NCBI GenBank assembly: GCA_036258055.1
Contig: DATAEK010000099.1
Span: 1-23,309, forward strand
Origin: DATAEK01 sp036258055
Lineage (GTDB): Bacteria; Acidobacteriota; Vicinamibacteria; Vicinamibacterales; 2-12-FULL-66-21
Length of the DNA: 23,309 bases
Reading direction: 5' to 3'
Positions within the stretch are counted from its first letter, which is position 1; each line of letters begins with the position of its first letter. Made by a program: the position numbers and the translations under genes. The notes under the pieces were generated by a model. It was given only the letters and a program-made list of their open reading frames with translations, had not been told where the DNA came from and did no database searches. This document shows positions 1 through 6,437 of this stretch, in pieces.

Positions 1-48
1 AAAGCCTGGCACTTCGCTCGTGCCCCCAGATTCAGAAGGAGGGGGCCC

Positions 49-3000
49 ATGCATTCTGCGATTACTCGCCTCGCGGTTGCCAGCTCGGTTGTGCTGGCAC
101 TGGGCTCTGCGGCATCCGCCGGTTCCTTTGACCCCCGCAGCAACCTCGAAACGCAACAGAAACCCAGCGGAACGGCTACGCCAGCTCGACAACGCCCGGC
201 TGCCATTGACGCGCAGCCGACTCGGCAGCAGAAACTCGCCACCTGCACCGTGCCGGACCTGACGGGTGTAACGGCCAGCGGCGCGAAATCTGCGCTCGCC
301 TCATCGAATCTGCAACTGGGGACAGCGCAGAGCCGTACGGCGAACGCACCGCGCGGAACCGTCGTCGACCAGCGACCGCAGGCGCGAACGCGAGTCCAAT
401 GTGGTTCTTCAATCGACGTCTGGGTCGCCGCCCCGGTGCCCGAATCGGGAACGAAAGACGGCGTCGGATCCGGCTCGATGGTGAAAGGCCGCGGCGGATT
501 GGACTCGAAGGTGGGTGGCCGCGCCGGATCGGGTTCGCAAGGCACAGACGACGTCGGACCTGTCTTGGATTGCGTGGTGCCAGACCTCGTCGGGAATTCG
601 GTGGACTCGAGCCGGAAGCTGCTTGCGCAGAAGAAGCTGGAGAGTGGCCGAATCGCCACGCGTCAGTCCGACCGGCCGGCTGGCTCTGTGCTCGCTTCGT
701 TGCCATCGCCTGGAACCAAGGTCGCTTGCGGATCTCAAGTGGCGCTGCTCGTCGCAGTGCCCCTGCCGAACCACGGTGACACGCCATCGGAACCGCCATG
801 CGTGGTGGCAGTGCCGGACGTCATCGGTCACTCGGCGGATGACATCCGGAAACTTCTTGCAAAAGCGAAATTGGAAGTCGGTCGCGTCGCGACGCGTGAA
901 TCCGATCGGCCGCGCGGCTCTGTGCTGGCAGCGTCGCCATCGCCTGGCACCAAGGTCGCGTGCGGATCTCAAGTGGCGCTGCTCGTCGCAGTGCCCCCGC
1001 CGAATCACGGTGACACGCAGGAACCGCCGCCGTGCATCGTTCCGGACCTCAGCGGAAATGATGTCGGCGAAATTCAGCGGCGGCTGGCGCGCGCCGATCT
1101 CGTCCTTGGCTCGGTCGGCGATCGGCAGTTCGACGTTCGTCCTGGAACCGTCGTTGCGCAACAGCCGCGAGCCGGAACGAAGGTGCTGTGCCGCTCTCAG
1201 GTCAACGTCCTCGTCGCTGTGGCCCCGCCCCTGAGTTGTGCGGCGGTTCCGAGGCTGATCGGCCGCGACGCCAAAACTGCGGCAGTTCTGCTGGAGCGCG
1301 GTGGGCTGCGGCTGGGTACTGTTGACGAGCGCGAATCGAACGACGCCGCGGGCGTCATCCTCGACCAGGCTCCGGCCGCCGGCTCCAATGTCAACTGCGA
1401 TACCCCGGTGCGTGTGTGGGTCGCGGTTCCACCAGCCGGTGTGGTCGTCCCGATGCTTCGCGGGAACGACGAAACCGGCGCCCGCGGCGCACTCGAGCGC
1501 GCCGGGCTCGTCATGGGCGAGATCGGCCAGCGCCCATCGGATCAACCGACCGGCTCTGTCATCGAACAATCTCCGGCAGCGGGCACGATGGTCAAGCGTG
1601 GCAGTCCGGTGCAGGTCTGGATGGCGACTCCGGTGCCGGTGACGGTGCCGGATCTGCGCGGTCAGGACCGTGCAACGGCGACTGACACTTTGACGACGGC
1701 GCGCTTGCGCTTGGGTCCGGTTGCCGACCGTCCATCCGATCGCGCGGTCGGCACGGTCGTCGAACAGACACCGGCACCGGGAACAGCCGTGCGTCCTGGC
1801 GCCGCGGTGCAGGTCTGGCTGGCTGCGCCGCAGCCGGTAACGGTGCCGGATGTGCGCGGGCAGGATCGCGAGATGGCAACCGACACGCTGACGGCGGTGC
1901 GTCTGCGTCTCGGCGAAGCGGCCGACCGTCCGTCGGATCGCGCTGTCGGCACGATCATCGAACAGTCACCGGCGCCGGGGACGGTCGTGCGACCTGGGAC
2001 CGCGGTGCAGGTGTGGCTGGCGGTGCCGCAACCGGCGACGGTACCGGATGTGCGCGGGCAGAATCGCGCGACAGCGGCTGAGACACTGACGGCAGCGCGC
2101 TTGCGTCTCGGCGAAACCAGCGACCGCGAGTCCGACCGTGCAGTCGGCACGGTCGTCGATCAGACGCCGGCACCGGGCACCGTCGTGCGCCCTGGGACTG
2201 CCGTGCAGGTGTCGATCGCGGTGCCTTTGCCGGCGAAGGTGCCGGATCTGCGCGGTCAGGATCGTGCGAAGGCGGCCGCGACGCTGACGACGGCGCGCCT
2301 GCGTCTCGGCGAGATCAGTGAACGCCCGTCCGAGCGCCCGATCGGTACAGTTGTCGACCAGACTCCGCCGGCGGGCACAGTCGTGCGCCCTGGGACTTCG
2401 GTGCAGGTGTCGCTCGCAGTGCCGACACCAGCGACGGTGCCGGACCTGCGCGGGCAGGATCGCGAGAACGCGGCTGCCACGCTGACCACGGCGCGTCTGC
2501 GGCTCGGCGAGATCACCCAACGTCCGTCTGAGCTCGCGGTCGGCACGGTTGTCGATCAGACACCGGCAGCTGGCACAAGCGCGCGCCCCGGGACCGCGGT
2601 GCAAGTGTCGCTGGCGGTGCCATTACCAGCGACGGTGCCGGATCTGCGCGGTCAGGATCGCGCAAGGGCGGCTGACGCGCTGACCACTGCCCGTCTGCGC
2701 CTGGGCCAAATCGCCGACCGCCCATCCGAACTCGCGGTCGGCACGGTCGTGGATCAGATACCGCCTGCTGGCACGAACGCGACGGCCGGTACTGAAGTGC
2801 AAATCTGGCTCGCTGTCCCGATCACGATCGAGGTGCCGGACGTCGCGGGCCGCACGCAGCTCGAGGCGGAGCGGCTGATTCGTGAACGCGGTCTCGTGCT
2901 GGGTGCAGCGACACAGGAGATGTCGACGAACACGGCCGGAACGATTCTTCGACAGCTACCGGCGGCCGGCGCACGAGTCAATCCGGGGACTGGCATTGAT

Positions 3001-3504
3001 ATCGTGGTGGCTGCGGCTGCGGCTGCGCCTGCCGCGGTGGCGCTGATCGCTGTACCGGATCTCTTCGGTCGTTCTGAATCGGACGCGCGTAGCATCCTTC
3101 AGGCTGCTGGCCTGCAAACGGGCAACGTCAGTCGAGTCCGTTCGCTGGTCGCGCGAGCAACGATCACGGGTCAGTTCCCTCGGCCCGGCGCGCAGGTTTC
3201 ACCCAGCGCGCCAATCGATCTCGAGATTGCTTCGCTCGACCTCGCGCTGTTGGGGATGCTGGGCGCCGGGATCGCTCTCGGTCTGGCCGCTGCGGCAGTC
3301 GTGGCGCGCGTCAGCGGAGGAGGCGGACAACCATCGCCGGCGATCACGCTGGCGCCTCACGTCGACAGCGGTGTGCAGCTCATCCCCGACGGTCACGCAC
3401 TCGCGTCGTCTGAGCTATCGCTCCAGGGTTTCCCTGACCACGGGACCCAGGCCATTCAGTCTCCAGCCGCGCTCGTACTCAACGTCGCGGGCGGAACGAG
3501 GTGA
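49..3504 (+). CDS. Secreted, membrane-anchored protein with 14 PASTA domains
   Basis: The 1151-aa product starts with a signal peptide (about residues 1-25, ending near ASAGS). Fourteen PASTA-type units follow from about residue 68 to 1061, each opening with a VPDL/VPDV-like strand and carrying LxLG, a GTVV-like turn, PAxGT and V-V-VA. A hydrophobic segment (about 1065-1088, LALLGMLGAGIALGLAAAAVV) and a ~60-residue tail end the protein. The predicted layout is a long rod outside the inner membrane anchored at its C-terminus. PASTA domains are known from Ser/Thr kinases and penicillin-binding proteins, where they bind peptidoglycan or space domains apart; there is no kinase or transpeptidase domain here. 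The start is fixed by a strong Shine-Dalgarno stretch (AGAAGGAGG, from 35). Domains 7-12 are nearly identical; domains 1-5 carry paired cysteines that later ones lack. The next gene begins 4 nt after the stop. The fold assignment is firm; the role (cell-wall binding or surface spacer) is inference. Confidence 0.93.
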   Translation: MHSAITRLAVASSVVLALGSAASAGSFDPRSNLETQQKPSGTATPARQRPAAIDAQPTRQQKLATCTVPDLTGVTASGAKSALASSNLQLGTAQSRTANAPRGTVVDQRPQARTRVQCGSSIDVWVAAPVPESGTKDGVGSGSMVKGRGGLDSKVGGRAGSGSQGTDDVGPVLDCVVPDLVGNSVDSSRKLLAQKKLESGRIATRQSDRPAGSVLASLPSPGTKVACGSQVALLVAVPLPNHGDTPSEPPCVVAVPDVIGHSADDIRKLLAKAKLEVGRVATRESDRPRGSVLAASPSPGTKVACGSQVALLVAVPPPNHGDTQEPPPCIVPDLSGNDVGEIQRRLARADLVLGSVGDRQFDVRPGTVVAQQPRAGTKVLCRSQVNVLVAVAPPLSCAAVPRLIGRDAKTAAVLLERGGLRLGTVDERESNDAAGVILDQAPAAGSNVNCDTPVRVWVAVPPAGVVVPMLRGNDETGARGALERAGLVMGEIGQRPSDQPTGSVIEQSPAAGTMVKRGSPVQVWMATPVPVTVPDLRGQDRATATDTLTTARLRLGPVADRPSDRAVGTVVEQTPAPGTAVRPGAAVQVWLAAPQPVTVPDVRGQDREMATDTLTAVRLRLGEAADRPSDRAVGTIIEQSPAPGTVVRPGTAVQVWLAVPQPATVPDVRGQNRATAAETLTAARLRLGETSDRESDRAVGTVVDQTPAPGTVVRPGTAVQVSIAVPLPAKVPDLRGQDRAKAAATLTTARLRLGEISERPSERPIGTVVDQTPPAGTVVRPGTSVQVSLAVPTPATVPDLRGQDRENAAATLTTARLRLGEITQRPSELAVGTVVDQTPAAGTSARPGTAVQVSLAVPLPATVPDLRGQDRARAADALTTARLRLGQIADRPSELAVGTVVDQIPPAGTNATAGTEVQIWLAVPITIEVPDVAGRTQLEAERLIRERGLVLGAATQEMSTNTAGTILRQLPAAGARVNPGTGIDIVVAAAAAAPAAVALIAVPDLFGRSESDARSILQAAGLQTGNVSRVRSLVARATITGQFPRPGAQVSPSAPIDLEIASLDLALLGMLGAGIALGLAAAAVVARVSGGGGQPSPAITLAPHVDSGVQLIPDGHALASSELSLQGFPDHGTQAIQSPAALVLNVAGGTR
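1645..2832 (+). repeat. Six in-frame tandem copies of a 198-bp PASTA unit
   Basis: The start of the unit (gtgccggatctgcgcgg-like) recurs at 1645, 1843, 2041, 2239, 2437 and 2635, exactly 198 bp (66 codons) apart, and the array ends at 2832. Units encode VPDLRGQDR...LRLGE...PSD/E...GTVVDQTPAPGT...VQV. They are far more alike than the flanking PASTA units, so this block expanded recently, probably by unequal recombination or slippage. Confidence 0.95.
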
Positions 3505-3508
3505 TGTC

Positions 3509-4105
3509 ATGGCTACGATGTCCAGTCTGCTTCTGCCGGCGCAAGCCGAATTGGCCGACAGCATCAAGAAGGCCCTCGCCGAAGAGGGCATGGAGGTCAA
3601 CGCAGGTGGCGGACCGAATGTCTCACTGGCCGCTCTGCGTCTGATGTCCGGCGCGCTCGCGCGCCAGCTGACCGGGCTGCTCGACATCGGCCTGGCTGAT
3701 GTGCTCGTCGGGGCCTGGAACAAGGCGTTTGCCGTGCGTCAACAGCTCGAGAAAAGCCTGAAGTCGCCCGGCAAAGATATGTTCCTGCAGCTGGGGGAGC
3801 ACAAGATCACGTCTGAGCACAAACCGTATGTCGCGCTCATGAAGGATGGTCACGAGGTCGGACGGCTGCCGTTTTCCGTCAACCTCGAGCTCGTGCTGCA
3901 AGGCGCTGTCCTGCGCATTCTCGACGGCGCCATCAAAGAGATTCAGACCGGCCGCGTAAAGGGGAAGGGCGTCGTGAAATGTGGCCGGTTCATGCTCGTG
4001 GAGAAAGAGATTCAGCCAGTTGATGTACCGGGAACCATTCCGGTACCCACGGCATCGACCGTCTCGGCAATGTTCCACGCACGCGCGGCGCGTCAGGCAT
4101 CGTGA
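3509..4105 (+). CDS. Unrecognised 198-aa protein coupled to the PASTA gene
   Basis: I chose the ATG at 3509, which lies 4 nt after the PASTA gene stop and is preceded by GAGGTG. The same frame stays open upstream, but only inside the PASTA gene. The 198-aa product begins MATMSSLLLPAQAELADSIK and has no signal peptide or convincing membrane segment. An amphipathic, helix-prone N-terminal half (about 10-85) is followed by a beta-rich middle (about 90-165) containing MFLQLGEHKITSEHKPYVAL and a run of short hydrophobic strands, then a Pro-rich tail. I do not recognise the family. The tight spacing indicates co-transcription with, and possibly a partnership with, the PASTA protein. No function is claimed. 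Confidence 0.8.
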   Translation: MATMSSLLLPAQAELADSIKKALAEEGMEVNAGGGPNVSLAALRLMSGALARQLTGLLDIGLADVLVGAWNKAFAVRQQLEKSLKSPGKDMFLQLGEHKITSEHKPYVALMKDGHEVGRLPFSVNLELVLQGAVLRILDGAIKEIQTGRVKGKGVVKCGRFMLVEKEIQPVDVPGTIPVPTASTVSAMFHARAARQAS

Positions 4106-4119
4106 TCAGCGCGCGACGA

Positions 4120-4527
4120 CTATTTCCACCCTGACGACTTACGCGTGAAACGCGCCGGGAGTTCGGGCTTGCGAGGCGGCTCTGGATCCGAGTCGCCCGA
4201 GGCTTCCGCAATCTCGCGCTCGAGATCCTCGTCGTTGGGCAGACCGCCCATCTGGTCGATGAACATCAGCGAGTGCTGCGACGGGATCTCGAATTTCTTC
4301 CCGCAGGTCTTGCACGTGACCTCGTCGTCGAGCCGCAACAGATAGTCGCGCAGCTTGGCGAACCTCGCGCGATCCTGATCGTCGGCACCTGCCGGCGGCC
4401 TGTCCTTCTTGGCGCGACGGACCCAGCGGATGCTGTAGTCGTTCGTCCGCCGGCATTTGGGACACTGGTATCGTCCCTGACGGGACTCCGGTTTCTCGTT
4501 GAAGAACGCGCGTTCGTCGAGGGCCAT
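4120..4527 (-). CDS. Small double-CXXC (zinc-ribbon-like) protein
   Basis: The 135-aa product starts MALDERAFFNEKPESRQG. It carries CPKC at residues 22-25 and CKTC at 72-75, the two knuckles expected of a zinc ribbon. They are separated by about 46 residues rich in charged amino acids (RRAKKDRPPAGADDQDRAR), longer than a compact ribbon. The C-terminal third is acidic and then Pro/Arg-rich (NDEDLEREIAEASGDSDPEPP). There is no signal peptide, so it is probably cytoplasmic. The frame stays open upstream into the sugar dehydrogenase gene, but the ATG at 4527 lies 49 nt downstream of that gene's stop and fits an independent start. Zinc binding is inferred from the cysteines; nucleic-acid or protein binding is only a general expectation. 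Confidence 0.75.
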   Translation of the reverse strand: MALDERAFFNEKPESRQGRYQCPKCRRTNDYSIRWVRRAKKDRPPAGADDQDRARFAKLRDYLLRLDDEVTCKTCGKKFEIPSQHSLMFIDQMGGLPNDEDLEREIAEASGDSDPEPPRKPELPARFTRKSSGWK

Positions 4528-4576
4528 CCTGCCATAGTAGCAAATGGCCCTTGATCGGCCTCTGCGGCAACGCCGC

Positions 4577-6391
4577 TCACGATCCTCCACCACCCGCAAG
4601 GGGATGGTTCGGTGGCAGCCAGCCTCCATTGACGCACACCCAATTCGAGGCCGGTTGTACAGTCGTGCACCCGCCGGTCGACCCTCCTGGAGCGCCGCCC
4701 GTGCCGCCGCCGGGGGTTCCACCCGTACCACCGCCGCCCGGTTGACTGCCTCCTCCTGAGCCAGCCAGCGGATGATCCGGCGGCACCCATCCACCGTTGA
4801 CGCACACCCAGTTGGCTACCGGTTGTTGCGTCACGCACCCGGGGTTCGAACCGCCGGTTCCTCCACTCGTGCCCCCGCCGGTTCCCCCACCAGTCCCGCC
4901 GCCGCCTCCGCCTGTTCCGCCTCCGCCCCCCGCCAGCGGATGATCCGGCGGCACCCAGCCGCCGTTGACGCACACCCAGTTGGGTACGGGTTGGCGGGTC
5001 AGACATCCTCCGCCAGCTCCTCCGCTCGATCCGCCCTGACCTGCGCCTGCCACGCGCGGATCGTTCCGCGGGAACCACAGGCCGCCGGTGAATACGCCGC
5101 CGCCGCTCGAGAGAAATGGATCCGGCGATGTCGGGCAACCACTCGCCGAGCCTCCGCTGGCGCTGACGATGCGTCGAAGCTGTCCCGCGCCCCAGTCAAG
5201 GAAGAGCACCTCGCAGTTGGCGTTGAGCCGGAACGAGCTGACGTTGCCGATGACGGAGGAGCCGCCGAGCTCGGCCGTGTGCTCGATGATCTGTCCGGCC
5301 TGTGCTTCCCTCGTCGTGGGGTCGATTGTCAACCCGACCGACCAGATTCGCCTCGCCCCGAAATCAGCGAAGAAGTAACGGCCCCAGAATCCGATTCCGA
5401 GGGCCGCGCCGCGATACACGACCCCTCCGGTGATCACGAAGCCCACCGCGTGCGAGTACTCGACGATGGGATCGACGAGCGGCAGGAACGCCGGCGGCCG
5501 GTCGGTGACGTTGTCATGGGCGCCCTCGCGGTTGCGCCACCCGTAGTTGCGGCCGCCGGCGCGGAAAGGCTCGTAGTCGACCTCCTCCCATGCGTTCTGC
5601 CCGACGTCGGCAAACACCAGCGCGCCGGTACCGCCATGATCGATCTGATCGATCGTGGCTCGGAACGGGTTTCTCACGCCGAAGTCCCATATTTGGGGCA
5701 GGACGCCGGCTTGCCCGACAAACGGATTGTCGGGCGGCACGTCGTAGCCTTCGGGGTCTCCGTCCAGCACCGCTGTGTTGATGCGGAGGATCTTGCCGAG
5801 AAGCTGCTGCGGATTCTGAGCGCGGTGATCGGGATCGTTGCCGCTGCCGCCATCGCCAAGCGGGATGTACAGATATCCGTCCGAACCAAACTGGAGATCG
5901 CCGGCGTTGTGATTCTCGAACGGCTGAGCGATGAAGCGATTCCCATCCGGCCACACCAGATCGAATCGCGACGACGGATCCGCGCGCAGCGGATCCGTGG
6001 CGGACCGTCGATATCGAGCGATGACGGTATGCCCGTCCGGCTGCCGCGTGTAGTTGACGAAGAATCGCCGGCTGACCGCGTAGTCCGGCGCAAACGCCAG
6101 CCCGAGCAGCCCCCGTTCGCCCCCGCTGATCACGATCGATGTGAGATCCAGGAAGTCCACCGGTTCCAACTGATCGTTGCGCACCACGCGAATGCGTCCG
6201 CCCTGTTCGACGATGAACTGGACGTTCGGCTGGGTCGGGTCCTGCACGACCTCGACCGGTAAGACGAGACCAGAGACCACGAGCTCGGACGCGAGCTGCG
6301 CGAGCGCGGATGATGAGCCAAGAACCAACACGATCGCGAGCAGCCAGGCTGCGCGCATGACCCCTGCGAATCGAAGTTCGGACCACTTCAT
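4577..6391 (-). CDS. Secreted PQQ-type sugar dehydrogenase (GSDH family) with Cys/Trp tail repeats
   Basis: From the ATG at 6391 (preceded by AGGAG with an 11-nt spacer) the product is 604 aa; a second in-frame ATG at 6358 (MRAAWLLAIVLVLG) is possible. The signal peptide ends near SSALAQ. Residues about 35-420 are a six-bladed glucose/sorbosone dehydrogenase propeller. Its marks are GERGLLGLAFAPDY (91-104), NHNAGDLQFGSDGYLYIPLGDGG beginning at 160, with H161 at the usual catalytic histidine place, RNPFR (240-244) and GRNYGW (280-285). Known relatives oxidise aldoses with pyrroloquinoline quinone in the periplasm; the substrate here is unknown. The last ~140 residues are unusual: three copies of a Cys/Trp-rich motif in Gly-rich linkers. 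The gene lies 46 nt downstream of the PIG-L gene, so the two probably share a transcript. Confidence 0.92.
   Translation of the reverse strand: MKWSELRFAGVMRAAWLLAIVLVLGSSSALAQLASELVVSGLVLPVEVVQDPTQPNVQFIVEQGGRIRVVRNDQLEPVDFLDLTSIVISGGERGLLGLAFAPDYAVSRRFFVNYTRQPDGHTVIARYRRSATDPLRADPSSRFDLVWPDGNRFIAQPFENHNAGDLQFGSDGYLYIPLGDGGSGNDPDHRAQNPQQLLGKILRINTAVLDGDPEGYDVPPDNPFVGQAGVLPQIWDFGVRNPFRATIDQIDHGGTGALVFADVGQNAWEEVDYEPFRAGGRNYGWRNREGAHDNVTDRPPAFLPLVDPIVEYSHAVGFVITGGVVYRGAALGIGFWGRYFFADFGARRIWSVGLTIDPTTREAQAGQIIEHTAELGGSSVIGNVSSFRLNANCEVLFLDWGAGQLRRIVSASGGSASGCPTSPDPFLSSGGGVFTGGLWFPRNDPRVAGAGQGGSSGGAGGGCLTRQPVPNWVCVNGGWVPPDHPLAGGGGGTGGGGGGTGGGTGGGTSGGTGGSNPGCVTQQPVANWVCVNGGWVPPDHPLAGSGGGSQPGGGGTGGTPGGGTGGAPGGSTGGCTTVQPASNWVCVNGGWLPPNHPLAGGGGS
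4594..5006 (-). repeat. Three copies of a C-x-NWVCVNGGWxPPxHPLAG repeat in the dehydrogenase tail
   Basis: On the minus strand the motif is encoded at about 5006-4929, 4838-4761 and 4671-4594, at residues about 462-488, 518-544 and 574-600. Each copy has a Cys near its start, a Pro, then NWVCVNGGW and PPxHPLAG. The linkers are almost pure Gly/Ser/Thr (about 30 residues), and the DNA between the copies is low-complexity ccg/ccc repeats. The last copy ends the protein. Confidence 0.9.
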
Positions 6392-6437
6392 AACGAGTCG
6401 TGCTCCTGTGAGGCGGAGGTTGGATTCTGGTGTGTGC

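Noticed and set aside
409..1569. Long open frame on the minus strand opposite the PASTA gene
   Set aside because: Arg/His-rich, no recognisable domain, and it mirrors the repeat structure of the real gene; a high-GC shadow frame.
4564..4576. Hairpin GCGGC/GCCGC next to the dehydrogenase stop as a terminator
   Set aside because: Only a 5-bp stem with no T-run on the transcribed side; too weak in GC-rich DNA.
4772..6262. 496-codon open frame on the plus strand opposite the sugar dehydrogenase
   Set aside because: No domain; the opposite strand encodes a clear GSDH propeller with signal peptide.
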